The notes under the pieces are model-generated. The model searched no databases. It saw only the letters and a program-made list of their open reading frames with translations, and had not been told where the DNA came from. This document shows, piece by piece, positions 43,638-53,961 of a DNA stretch of 64,000 nucleotides. The stretch comes from Aulostomus chinensis. Lineage: Eukaryota; Chordata; Actinopteri; Syngnathiformes; Aulostomidae. Made by a program: the position numbers and the translations under genes. The stretch lies in the NCBI GenBank assembly GCA_037954235.1, contig JBBMOA010000004.1, forward strand, positions 29,530,420-29,594,419. Reading direction: 5' to 3'. How positions within the stretch are numbered: the stretch's first letter is position 1; each line of letters opens with the position of its first letter.

Positions 43638-44384
43638 TACAGAGTGGAGGGGTCTTATACAAAAAGAGTCTACACATTCAGATGTATGACAAAATTTAAA
43701 TGATATGGCGGCATTTTCTGTTTTGGTGCTGTCTGATTTTCTAAATATAACATTATATATTTAATATATAAATATTTGTAGGACAAAAATAAGAAAGGCA
43801 ACCTGCATCATCACAGCCATGAATACCTCAACACGGTTGAAGAGAAAGTCTCAGGGTGGATTCTTGTGTTTTGCAGCATCCTTGATGTGTCTGCATAGAA
43901 ACATTGGTGTTGTGGACCCACATCCACAGAGAGAGGAACCAAGAAAAGCAAGTGGAGAATGTTTCTGGAGGAGCTGGAAATTCCCTGGTCAAGCCACACA
44001 TTGAGGGAAGGGAACGGATGCCCCGAGACCCAGACGCTTCAGCCTTGCTCAGACAGACAGCTGCAGAGCTCACCCAGCACTCCATCCATGCCATCAGCAA
44101 CACAGAGAGCAACCACGCCAGCATCCTCCTCAGCAGCCCTGCCTCAACACCAACCAGAACAGCCACAGCCACAACCCACTCAGGCCACCAGATTCCAGAA
44201 GAAAGAGGAGTCAGGTCTGCCCAAGCAGTCAGGACAGCAGGACAAACGGATTGTGGTTCAACTGCAAACGCACACGTTTTTGCACCAAGAGACTTTTCCT
44301 CAGTTTGTTTTTTACTGGTTTTGAACCAGTAGTTGGTTTGATTTGCTTGACCTTGCAAATCCATATTTTGGGTTCTGGCTTGTT
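43638..44384. other. Spacer, nothing recognised
   Basis: Overlapping open frames at 43828-44364 on both strands are Ser/Thr/Pro/Gln-rich and lack family resemblance. No RNA gene. Confidence 0.4.
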
Positions 44385-46100
44385 CTGCTTTTCATGTTGT
44401 GTTTGTATTAACGTTCTGTTGCTGAAAAAAAATATTTGTCTTTTTCTTGAAGTAAATATATGAGGGTGGAAACTGACTGTCACACCCAGGACACGGGTAT
44501 GGGTAGTGTGAGACCCAGACATTAAACCACTGATGGCAAAACACGACAGAGTTGCATAAGTTGTAACAATATTTCCCCAGTTGTGATACACAAATATAAT
44601 AAAGCAGCTATATACAGAAGGGACCGGAGGTCTGTAATAAAAATAATCAAAACTAAATAACGAGCTCAAAACAAAAGCATAACTCAGAAACAAAGTAATT
44701 TAGCAAAATGCAAATCAAAATATTTAACGTTGATCAAACGCGTACATTCTATGTTTTAGCAGTATACTTTCAACAAGAATAAATCAAATATGCATATTCT
44801 ATGTTTTAGCAGTCACAATACTTTCAACAAGAATAAGTCAATGCACATATCAACCATGGTTTACTCTTAGCTTAATCAATAGAAAGAACATCATAACTTG
44901 GAAACAATAGAACTTTTGAGAAACAATATTCACCTCTGGACCTCAGCAATGAGCACCTCACTCTAGCAGAGTTAACAGCAGACTGCCTTGTTAGCCCACT
45001 CTCACCCCTTATATACTCTCATGGCCCCTCCCACCAGACAGACCAAAGACCAGTTAAGGGGAGTTGTATTGTTTTCCCAAATTGTTCTGTGTACCTTAAC
45101 ACACAGCAAAGAAACACCATGTCCTTCAATGACCATATATATCTGCTACTTTGCAATAAACAAATGTCCAGTTTCCTTCATTGACCAAACCCATTCACAT
45201 GTCGATGTACTGTTCGAGTTCCCCTGTCTCCGGACAGGGAATGGTTCGCCCCAATTTGGGCGTAGCCTTCGACGCCTACTTAAAGGCTCCAGCCTCACCC
45301 TGACTCTTTTAGGATCCAGTTCAGATCCCTGGTGAGGGAGAAGGCCGTAACCTGTTTGATGCATGGCCTTGCTGAACAAATGTCCTTCAACGTTGCTGGC
45401 TGTCTCCGGGTTTGTCCATGCTATCCCACCAAACAACTGTGCACTCATTGAGGTGGGCCAGGGACAAACAGTGACAGTGGGGTCTAGACTGTCACACTGA
45501 CCCATAACACCATGGATGTTACAATAGTTAATAATATTAAAATGAATAATAAATAAAACCAATCCATGTCAGAGATGTGTTCTAACACCCCTCAGTAATG
45601 GTCAGGAAACACAACAACCTTTTGTTTATTTCTATTATTTTCTTGAGGTTCATTTGATCATTTTTTAAACTGAAATCGAGGGTTTACTGACTAAAAAAGG
45701 TCCAGAGGCCCACAACAAAATATTCAAATCAATATTTCCATGGATAAGGAAGCCTAACAAGGAAACCAAGAGATGGAAACAACTTGGATAATAGAAAATT
45801 GTTTTTAGTTTATTTTACAGCTGATTGAAGACGTGGGTCAAAACTGACCTGTTAACATCAGAGATGGGAACAGAAAGCTAACACAAGAGGAAGGTTGAAG
45901 CTATGAAAAAGGAGTTTGATAAAAATCTTGAACTGACAGTAGAAATATCCTTTTGTATGTTTACCTTTGTTGACAGAAGTCACTTTAGCTTGGCAGTGAA
46001 AAGAATCTCTGCTAGCTTGACAAATAAGTGGCACAAACTGGGTTCAAGCTGGACTTTGGACACTGGTATCTGCAACAACTCCCATCAACTCCTAATTTGT
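44385..46100 (+). repeat. Direct repeat A, copy 2 (interrupted by solo LTR)
   Basis: Matches 20861-21556 on both sides of the insertion at 44478-45496. Apart from the insertion the copies differ by scattered substitutions and 1-bp indels. Confidence 0.9.
44478..45496 (+). mobile_element. Solo LTR, 1,019 bp, with 5-bp target duplication CTGAC
   Basis: Comparison with the empty site at about 20960 fixes both ends. The insert begins TGTCACACCC and ends GACTGTCACA (TG...CA), flanked on each side by CTGAC (44473-44477 and 45497-45501). Inside, a TTATATACTC TATA-like element at about 45009 and a GCAATAAACAAATG polyadenylation-like word at about 45153 fit an LTR in plus orientation. A tandem duplication of about 50 bp (ATTCTATGTTTTAGCAGT) lies at 44749-44840. 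No internal coding region remains, so this is what LTR-LTR recombination leaves. The 5-bp duplication fits Gypsy or ERV-type integrases; the family is not determined. Confidence 0.88.
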
Positions 46101-46482
46101 GTGTACAAAAAAATCATTGAGAAATCAAGGTGAGATCAAAGAAAGAATTCTAAGATCACCCAGGGACGATGAACAGGCTCTACTGGTGCTTTGGACTCTG
46201 TTGATCAGCTGCTGAGTTGCTACTTGATGTCAACATTGGTCTGTTTCATCCTGAGTAGTTTGATCATAGCAGAGTCGCTGCATCAATGATCTGAATGTGG
46301 ACGGACAGATTGACCCTCCACAGCAGACGCATGTGACAGATCTCTTGATGAGACGCCTCAGTCTTCAATTTAGTCGTCGTGTGTCATGCAGTGTTGAGGA
46401 GGCCGGCTGGCTGTGGGTAAAGTGGGGCTCAGAGTTTGTGGAGTTGGCTCTGGACTGAAGGGGGTCACTGATTTGTTCTCAG
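46101..46482. other. Spacer, nothing recognised
   Basis: No repeat or gene recognised. Confidence 0.4.
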
Positions 46483-46646
46483 ATGCTACAGCTCAGGTTA
46501 GTGAGGTGGTGGAGAAATGAGTGAGAACTCTGCCAGCTGGAGCCTCTTGGGTCCCGGGAGGCTTCACTCCTGGAGGTGGAAATGATGGAGTTTTAAAATC
46601 TGCTCCTCTTTCACGCTGACTTGTTTTCTTGGGTTCCCTCTTTTAT
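46483..46646 (+). repeat. Direct repeat C, copy 1
   Basis: From CAGATGCTACAGCTCAGG to TTCTTGGGTTCCCTCTTT; recurs at 48572-48727, where it interrupts direct repeat B. Confidence 0.88.
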
Positions 46647-46950
46647 TCATGTGTGATTTTAATCTCAGCTCTCTAAACCTGAATGGAGCCAGAACCCATT
46701 TTAAAAGAGCTGCTCTTTTTAAACTCCTGGAGATCTAGAGGATCCCTGCCATGTTTGTCCAGGAGACCCACAGCACAACAGTCAGTGAATGGGGATGCAG
46801 GCAGGCTTTTAATGGAGGTCATTTGAAGTCCCAAGTCCAGTTGGAGCAGAGGGTGGAGTTTGATTCTCCAGGAGTTTTTTGTTGTTGTTTTTTCACCAGT
46901 TTCTTTTGATTTGGAGGAAATCGTTCCAGGTGTTTGAAAGAAGGTGAGAG
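46647..46950. other. Spacer, nothing recognised
   Basis: Unique-looking sequence with a GTTGTTGTTTTTT tract at about 46881. Confidence 0.4.
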
Positions 46951-46962
46951 CAACTTTGGAAA

Positions 46963-47057
46963 ATCGAAGCGAAGTAAAATCTGGTCAACTGGACGTAAGT
47001 TTTAAACTACGGTACGTAAACTTACGTCCAGTTGACCAGGTTTTACTTCGCTTCGAT
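46963..47057. repeat. Near-perfect hairpin, 40-bp arms, 15-bp loop
   Basis: Arm 1 (46963-47002) starts ATCGAAGCGAAGTAAAATCT and arm 2 (47018-47057) is its reverse complement with one T/C difference, which would be a G-U wobble in RNA from one strand. The loop is TAAACTACGGTACGT. Just outside, AACTTTGGAAAA occurs at about 46952 and again at about 47093, a possible flanking duplication. It could be a tiny fold-back element, a precursor-like hairpin, or a replication-induced palindrome. Confidence 0.93.
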
Positions 47058-47536
47058 CTACGATGACCTGGATGAATGAGAACCTACACAGAAAACTTTG
47101 GAAAATGTTCAACTGGTGTTTTTAAATGTCTTTGCACCAACAAATGGTGGACAGGACAGCTTTTGAAACATTTTAATGCCACTGTTCAACACTGAATCTG
47201 CTGGTTTCCTGTTTTTAGGAGCTGATGGGAGCTGCACAGAGAAGCTCTTTTAGACAGGAACCATTCAGAGCTCCATCCTGCTTCTTCCAGCAGGATCCAC
47301 AGATCCACCAACACACCAGCTGTTTGATGTGTGGAGGCTTTTTACCAGGATTCCTAGACAGCACAGCTGGACTCACTCAACAGCTAACTTGTTAGCACCG
47401 ACGAGACAGGAGCGCTTCTATGGTTTTACTCAGTGGTTCAATATTTTTAAAAGATGTCCCATTCAGCCTGTGGGTTTTAGTGATCACTCTTCAGTCTCCT
47501 GTTCCGTTTTATTGAAATATTCATTTAAAAGCTCCT
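47058..47536. other. Spacer, nothing recognised
   Basis: No gene or repeat recognised. Confidence 0.4.
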
Positions 47537-47552
47537 GAGAGAGAGAGAGAGG

Positions 47553-47594
<42 letters not shown>

Positions 47595-47622
47595 GGGAGA
47601 GAGAGAGAGAGAGAGAGAGAGG
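47537..47622. repeat. (GA)n microsatellite
   Basis: GAGAGA run with GGGAGA interruptions. Confidence 0.97.
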
Positions 47623-48317
47623 ATCAAACTGATCTCAAACTTGACTTCAAAATTCTCTGATTATAATAATTTGTTCTCCTTGATAGATTCATCACTACAG
47701 TGTCATAGAGGGTCCATTACTATTGCAGTATATTAAAGAATATAAGAACGAGGTTTCCATCCATGGAAATATAATATTTCATGTATTGCAGTATATTTTC
47801 AAAGATATAACACTTTAATGTGAGACTTTAATGTCTGTCTTTGGTTTCTAAACTCTGACTCTCCTGTTATTGGTGCTGACTGAATTCTACCACCTGACAG
47901 ACTGGGAAGGCTCATATTTGTGATGGATCCATCAACACATGAAGATCTTGTTTCAATGTTATAACATTAAGCTCATCTTAGTAAAACAATGAAGTTACCT
48001 GAACTAAGTTCTTGAAAAAAATGACTGTCACTGACTTAAATAAATCAAATCTACTTCAAAGTTCCTTCTGTTGTCATAAGTCGGCCATTTTAAGTGTACT
48101 TGTAGTTCCAGAGCATTCCAAGTGGAGATGATATGAATCATTTTGTTAGATGAACTCAGTTCCTCTGCTTTGATGTTGGCGGACTGAGTGGAGTTTGCCT
48201 GAACCTGCTTGAACCTGTTTGCTCCTGCTCAGTCCCTCACTCAAGCCTCACTCAGCCTCAGCAGCACCGCTCCACTGAGGACTGATTCAAGTTCCTCGCA
48301 ACCAAATACAGAGGAGA
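47623..48317. other. Spacer, nothing recognised
   Basis: AT-rich between 47640 and 48060. No gene or known repeat. Confidence 0.4.
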
Positions 48318-48442
48318 GCTGAACCTTCTTGCTGTGAGGCCACAGTGCTGACCACTGCACCATTGTGTCCCCTGAAAATGCCACCAAATTGTTGGGATTT
48401 TCTGTAAAAGCAAGCATACATGAACATAGCAGCTCCTTCACA

Positions 48443-48504
48443 GGGCTGGTGGTGCAATGGATAATGGGATCAGAAGATTCTAGGTTCAACTCCTGGCCAG
48501 CTTG
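48443..48504 (+). pseudogene. tRNA-Arg-derived relic, anticodon arm deleted
   Basis: GGGCTGGTGGTGCAATGGAT, then a jump to GATCAGAAGATTC and TAGGTTCAACTCCTGG. About 11 bases covering the 5' anticodon stem and anticodon are gone. Only 62 nt, non-functional. Confidence 0.75.
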
Positions 48505-48571
48505 CTTTAAACTTTATACTGAGAAGATGAAGTGAGAACCACTGCTAAAAGTCCCTGAAATCCTCTCTCAG

Positions 48572-48727
48572 ATGCTACAGCTCAGGTTAGTGAGGTGGTG
48601 GAGAAATGAGTGACAACTCTGCCAGCTGGACCCTCTTGGGGCTTCACTCCTGGAGGTGGAAATGATGAGGAGTTTTAAAATCTGCTCCTCTTTCACGCTG
48701 ACTTGTTTTCTTGGGTTCCCTCTTTCC
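48572..48727 (+). repeat. Direct repeat C, copy 2
   Basis: Same as 46483-46646 with small indels (GTCCCGGGAG missing before GCTTCACTCCTGG). Confidence 0.88.
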
Positions 48728-48872
48728 TCCTTGTCTGCTGTAAACATGAACACATGCATGGATCCTGCTACCTCTCACATGTTAAGCTGGCACTTGACAG
48801 TGACAGCAGGAGAACAAGAAATCCCAGAGTGTCATCAACATTTCCTGTGAAATAAATGACAGAAGCTGTTGA

Positions 48873-49627
48873 ATTTCTGTGTCAGAACAAGGAGAAAGGA
48901 GCCCCAATGAAAGAGTGGTGTGTGTGTGAAATAGAGGACATTGTTCAGTCCACAGACCTGAGCATCGCTGCTCTGACGACCACGTTACCTCCTGGTTATC
49001 AGTGTGAAGTCAATGGTGAGGTAGTCAGTTGTTCCTTGTGTTTTATTCCAGAGGCCTGGTAGTTAAACGCTGAATTAAATAATTTTAATTCTTTACTTGA
49101 ATATTCATGCTGTTTTGCTGGAAATGTTTGACAACTTCTTGCATGTTGGTGCCCCATCACACAAAAAAGGTGCAGTTGTACTCTTTTCACCTCTGACCCA
49201 CAAACATTCCACCAGTGAACGTCCAGAAATTGAAGCATAAACAGTTCAGCAACAACGAATTCTTCAAATCATCCTCTGAACTGAGAGCCACAGGCTCCTC
49301 CCAACATATGCAACACTGCCATTGAACTCTGCTTCAGTGTAACGGTGGTCGAAGGGTCAACATTGAACCTGTTGTATGACTTGAAAATTGTATCAGAGAT
49401 CTGTGAGCAGGGCTAAATATATGAAAGTGTTGTCATTAACAGGTTGTGCATTTCTGTAGGTCCAAACATATCCTGGAGTCCACCAATGCCAGTTGTGACC
49501 TTGTGGGCTCCGGCTCCAGCGCTGTCAGTGAAAAATGACTGACAATCCATTGTCTCCTGGTGAGTCCTGCTGTGTTGGTAGGATGCATCAAATCACTGTG
49601 GGAACAAGAGACACAGTGACTGAACTG
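48873..49627. other. Spacer with weak internal repeats
   Basis: 48990-49240 resembles 51880-52090 in reverse orientation (words such as CACAAACATT and GGTGCCCCATCACAC). No gene is supported. Confidence 0.45.
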
Positions 49628-49910
49628 TAGCCCATCCATCCATCCATCCATCCATCCATCCATCCATCCATCCATCATCCATCCATCCATTCATCCATCC
49701 ATCCATCCATTTTCTTCCACTTATCCTGTTAAGGGTTGTGGGGTGGGGGGACCTGTCTCCCCAGCTTTCAGCGTGAAGTGGGTTCACCCTGGAGGGGTCG
49801 CCAGTCCATTGCAGGGCCAACACATAAAGACAGACAACCATTCACACTCACAGTCACACCTAGAGTCAGTTTAGAGTATCAATCAGCCTCGTCCTCATTC
49901 TCATGTCTTT
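49628..49910 (-). mobile_element. SINE-like repeat with CATC tail, minus orientation
   Basis: The tail (CATC)n occupies 49631-49712. Read on the minus strand, the body has CAATGGACTGGCGACCCC and GGATAAGTGGAAGAAAATG. The tRNA-like head is missing, as the repeat is cut near CTAAACTGACTCTAGGTG. Confidence 0.85.
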
Positions 49911-50747
49911 CCCACTGAAAAACTTTCACACCTGAAGTGTGAAGCATCGATAAAAGTTAATTTGACAGCACAACAGAAAATCCTAGTATATCACTGACAT
50001 ATTCTGTAAAAGAAATGATAGAAGCTGTTGAATTTTTAGAATGAGAAAAAATGTCCCCCAATGAAAGAGTGATGATTCTTTATTTTGATTTTGTTCTTCA
50101 CTCCTACACAAGAGAGGGAAAGTGTCGGCTGGCTAGGAGCAACTGCCTGCTTCAGAATGGGAGGAGCCTCAGGACTTTCCAGTGAGAGCTGCAAACTTCC
50201 ACCAGCGCCCACTGCCAGCACGTCTTCATGATGGAGCTGAGAAGAACACAACAACACAAGAGCACTGGAGAGGAGCACAACACTTCTTTGCTTCCTTGCC
50301 ACTCTCATATCTGTCTGTACCATCTGGAGCTGGGGGGAGGAGCTTCACATGTTTTTTTTCTTGTTTTTTTTTCCAAAAGGGAATGACATGACTTCCTCTG
50401 TATATTAGTATATGAACTACTGAGAATGTTCATCCCCAGTTTTAAGTTAGAATTAAATGTTAAGTAGAAAAATCTTCCCTCTTCAATCCTGTCACTCAGT
50501 GATGTAAACTGTTTCAAACAAATTCTACTGTTCAACAGTTCAAGTGTTTCTAATGAAGCTGAATGTGCTCTCTTATACTTTCCTCAATTGTGTTTCTTTC
50601 ATGTCCTCCTGAGATCAAAGACAGAATTCTAGGTACTGTCAAAGCCCTGATGACATCATCAGGAATTCTGACTTTGATATGGAAACTCTTGCTTTAATTT
50701 GAATTTGATCTGACTGAAGTTTTAGTTTAGGTTGCATGAGACTGATG
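49911..50747. other. Spacer, nothing recognised
   Basis: 49990-50080 resembles 48850-48930 (AGAAGCTGTTGAATTT). No gene or RNA recognised. Confidence 0.4.
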
Positions 50748-50815
50748 CCCCCCCCCCCCCCCCCCCCCCCCGTGACCCTTAAAGGATAAGAATAGAAAGT
50801 GGATGGAGGGATGGA
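50748..50815 (+). mobile_element. 24-C run followed by SINE-like 3' tail
   Basis: Twenty-four Cs (50748-50771), then GTGACCCTTAAAGGATAAG and GTGGATGGAGGGATGG, the end of the dispersed repeat seen at 3651-3946. The C run sits where that repeat has CCCCACCC, so it is probably a slipped expansion of the element's own C-rich box. Confidence 0.75.
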
Positions 50816-52150
50816 CTTAACACTGAAATCAGCTGATCTGATCCACATTCTAATTTTTCCTTTCCCTCTTTAGGAGTCAATGAGAATAGTAGTGTATATA
50901 ATAATGTATATACAACCTTGGAGTATCTTTCCAAAGCTTTTAGCATTTCATCTTGTTTCTACTTGTAGTTTTAGTGTCTGGATCTTTTCTTTTTATATCC
51001 TGCTGTCTGCTCTTTGCTTTTGGAGCTTCCTTCAACAACTACCAAGCCTCCTGGGTAGTGTAGGAAACATGGTCAAGTTCTTCTTACTTTTGCAGTCACG
51101 TCCTGCTCACATTGGTCTGTCTTCATTTTGACTCCTCCCACTGCCACAATGACCAGCCTTTATACACTTGGTGACTGGGGTCCTGGTTGCTGCAGGCCTC
51201 ACCACCAGCCTGTGGTTGTGAGCAGGGCAGAACAGAACTGACAGTATCTCACATGCAGGACCTGGGTCAGATCCTGGTGCCAGCTGGGGCACCGCTTTAA
51301 CCTGGACCCCCTGGAAGATCTTCTCCAGGAACTCGCTTTTTTGGTTCCATCAAGGCCTGTGAGGATGGTGAAGAGTGATCCACCACCAGGCAGCACAGTC
51401 AGCTGCAGCCATTTTGTTCCACTAGAATCAAGTATGATAGTGAAAGACTGGTGAGTACTTGCTAACTAACACTTCCTGTTTTTATTGCTATTCTTCCATG
51501 AATGTGCTCATGTTGGTTTGTCCCCAACCACAGTTTCAAAGCCATGATGACATCTTTCATTAACAATCAGACATATTTTTTCTCTATTTGGACAAATAAG
51601 GTTTCAACTGACACGGCTGGCCAACGTCCTGGAGTTAATTCAGCCTGTAGAACCAGGTGCTTGATCCTTCTTTTACTAGGCAGGAACAGGCAGCAGATCC
51701 AAGATCAGTAGGTGAAGATGTCTGCTTTGACTGGTAGGAGGAAAGAGAGCAGGAGAGCTGGTCAGAGACAAAGACAGATAATGAAGAAGGAGTGCTGTAT
51801 TCTGCTAGCACATGCTAGTCACAGTCAGAGATAATGAGTCTCAGCAGGTAAAGATTCATCACTGATTTCAGAAGATAATTGGACGTTCACTGGAAGACTA
51901 TGAATGTTTGTGGGTCAGAGGTGAAAAGAGTACAAGTTCACCTGTTGTGTGTGATGGGGCACCAACATACAAGAAGTTTTATACATTTTGAGCGAAAAAG
52001 CGTGAATCTTCAAGTAAAGAATTAAAATTATTTAAGTAACAATGAGGTCTCTGTAATAAAACAAAAGGGACAATGACTACCTCACCATTTCCACCCCTCT
52101 TTAACAGATTCACATTTCAAAACAACCAAGTTTATTTTATTCCCTTCTTT
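50816..52150. other. Spacer with a faint LINE tail match
   Basis: 51600-51740 weakly matches the LINE 3' fragment family in minus orientation (GGCAGGAACAGGCAGCAGAT). No gene or RNA is recognised elsewhere. Confidence 0.4.
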
Positions 52151-52207
52151 TAGCAGAGGATGGTTTTGATCCATCAACCTCTGGGTTCTGAGCCCAGCAC
52201 GCTTCCT
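52151..52207 (-). pseudogene. Initiator tRNA-Met relic, 5' truncated
   Basis: On the minus strand GGAAGCGTGCTGGG, CCCAGAGGTTGATGG, ATCAAAACCATCCTCTGCTA follow initiator tRNA-Met. The anticodon loop reads CTCAGAA, so CAT has become CAG. The first 17 or so bases are replaced by direct repeat A sequence. Non-functional. Confidence 0.75.
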
Positions 52208-52300
52208 CTGTAAATCCATATTTTGGGTTCTGGCCTTTTCTGCTTTTCATTTTGTGTTTGTATTGAAGTTCTATTGCTGAAAAAAAATACTTTTTTGCCT
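52205..52300. repeat. Direct repeat A, short third piece
   Basis: CCATATTTTGGGTTCTGG through TTCTATTGCTGAAAAAAA matches 44365-44435 and 20861-20910. Followed by a (CA)n stretch at 52306-52322. Confidence 0.8.
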
Positions 52301-52439
52301 TTTTAAACACACACACACACACTCCCAGTGACTAACCCATATTTTCATCACTTAAACCACCACTGGAGTATTGAAAGAGATTCCACATGTTGGTCAACCA
52401 GAGAAGCTTCACCTGGTGACGCTCATCCAACCATGCATG

Positions 52440-52487
52440 AAGGTCAAGCTGCATTATCTGCTGTGCTCATTAGCAGGGGAATTAGCT
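52440..52487 (+). repeat. Left arm of 48-bp inverted repeat ending in tRNA-Ala 5' bases
   Basis: AAGGTCAAGCTGCATTATCT through AGCAGGGGAATTAGCT; 52657-52704 is its reverse complement with two differences. The innermost bases of each arm are the first bases of tRNA-Ala. Confidence 0.9.
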
Positions 52488-52595
52488 GAAATGGTCAGTA
52501 TCAGTAACAGGGTGACACTTTATCACAGCAGTGGACAAACATCAGCATTCATCACACAGCAGCTCCTCTGATCAACAGAACAAGCTGAAGTATTC

Positions 52596-52668
52596 TGGAG
52601 AATGAGGGCATGGATCCCTCTACCTCTCACATGCTAAGCTAGCACTCTACCATTGGAGCTAATTCCCC
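52596..52668 (-). tRNA. tRNA-Ala(AGC), possibly decayed
   Basis: A 73-nt cloverleaf on the minus strand. Acceptor strands GGGGAAT and ATTCTCC pair throughout with one wobble; D arm TAGCTCCAATGGTAGAGT; anticodon loop TTAGCAT (AGC); T arm GAGGGATCCATGCCCTC with a perfect stem; discriminator A. The anticodon stem has one mismatch and T-loop G57 is C, within the B box. Its 5' end coincides with the fold-back arm at 52657-52704. Confidence 0.8.
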
Positions 52669-52704
52669 TGCTAATGAGCACTGCAAATAATGCAGCTTGA
52701 CCTT
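52657..52704 (-). repeat. Right arm of 48-bp inverted repeat
   Basis: Reverse complement of 52440-52487. It overlaps the first 12 bases of the tRNA-Ala gene and its upstream flank. Confidence 0.9.
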
Positions 52705-52725
52705 CAGATTTGAGGGAAGAAAACC

Positions 52726-53108
52726 TTGAAACATTCATTCATCTTCTTCCACTTATTCCTGTTCAGGGTCTCGGGGGAAGCTGGAGCCTATCCCAGTGTC
52801 TACGGGCAAAAGGCAGCGTTCACCCTGGACCAGTCACCAGTCCATCACAGGGCCAACATACAGGGACAAACAACCATTCACACTCACACTCATACCTACA
52901 GTCAATTTAGAGAATCCAATCAGCCTTTTCCCCAAATTGCACGTCTTTAGACTGTGGGAGGAAGCCGGAGTACCAGAGAGAACCCACACAGGCACGGGGA
53001 GAACTTGCAGACTCTACACAAGAAGATACTGCGCCCGAGCCGGTACTCGAACCCAGAACTTTCTCGCTGTGAGGCCACAGTGCTAACCACTGCACCACCC
53101 TGCAGCCC
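52726..53108 (-). mobile_element. Complete SINE-like repeat with tRNA-derived head
   Basis: On the minus strand it starts GGGTGGTGCAGTGGTTAGC (A box) and has GGGTTCGAGTACCGG (B box) about 50 bases later, the Pol III promoter layout of a tRNA-derived SINE. The body has TGTGGGTTCTCTCTGGTACT, CTCCCACAGTCTAAAGACG and CTAAATTGACTGTAGGTATG; the end is GGAATAAGTGGAAGAAGATG with a short GAAT tail. It is the reference copy for the partial ones elsewhere in the window. Confidence 0.88.
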
Positions 53109-53624
53109 CCTTGAAACATGATGATGTTATTATTTATGTCTTTAATGCACCCAAACCTTTATTTTTCAGGGGTTTTGAGTGGTTCTGGGTCATGAATCAA
53201 AATTTGAATTGGACAAAAATTTCATGCAGGGTCACTGGGGCCTCACGTTTCATGTTCTCAACAGATTGAAACTGTAGAGTGTGTGACATGTGGTGTGTTT
53301 GTCAAGTTCATCAAGGACAGTAAACATGAGCAGGTCTAGATTCACCTCCATCTTTGGAGGTTGTTGAATTTCCTCCTGAGGACCGTCAGGCTGTTTCCTT
53401 ACTTTGCTGTGACACAACAGCAGACAGCAACAAGGACTGCTGTAGTGCACTTGGTAAAATCACCATCTGTAGACTGGACCAATATGCTGATGTGATCCTT
53501 TGATTAATTTCGGATCAGTCAGAGATCAAAGACTGAAGCAGGAGATCAATGCTCAGCATTCAGAGATCAAAGACTCCTGGAGCGTTGCCCTCTCTTGTCT
53601 TTGGGCCTGGATGTTAATGAATGT
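53109..53624. other. Spacer with old repeat
   Basis: 53450-53575 resembles 17775-17895 (ACCATCTGTAGACTGGACCA). No gene recognised. Confidence 0.5.
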
Positions 53625-53961
53625 TTTACACATTTCTTTTTAAGAAAAAACTTGCATGACATTTCAAGGAGTTTTTCCTGCCAATACAGGACAACACCCA
53701 CTCACAAACCAGTGCTGGACAAGTTCCTTCAAAGCTGTAATGCCTTATTTCTTACTTGTTACTGTCATTTTAAAATAATTGGTTCCATTACGATTGTGTC
53801 TGCCAGCGCTTGGTGACTGTACAGGAGGTCTGGGGACCGCAGGGCCACAACAAGCCCATTTCCTCAACTCTCCATTTAGTACAGAGGTCCCCAAGTACGG
53901 ACCAGTGAGGATAAATGTGATCGTGGAGAAGTCTGTTTGTTCTTCAACTGGTCCAACTTGA
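53625..53961 (+). repeat. Fold-back, left arm
   Basis: About 330 bp whose reverse complement is at 54504-54832, from ACACATTTCTTTT to CAACTTGATGG. Near the inner end the words CAGAGGTCCCCAAGTACGG and its counterpart recall hAT-type CAGNGGTCCCCAA termini. The loop (53962-54503) belongs to the flank copy and matches 29470-30023 in reverse. Confidence 0.85.

Larger units (their letters stand above)
48318..48872 (+). repeat. Direct repeat B, copy 2, with SINE head and inserted repeat C
   Basis: Matches 22425-22832: SINE head (minus, 48318-48375), tRNA-Arg relic, and tRNA-Ala relic. Repeat C (48572-48727) lies inside, between CCCTGAAATCCTC and TTTCCTCCTTG, which are adjacent in copy 1. It continues past AATGACAGAAGC without the hAT, giving the pre-insertion left flank of that element. 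Confidence 0.88.

Noticed and set aside
43828..44364. Overlapping 120-178-codon frames on both strands
   Set aside because: Low-complexity Ser/Thr/Gln composition, mutually overlapping, no recognisable motif.
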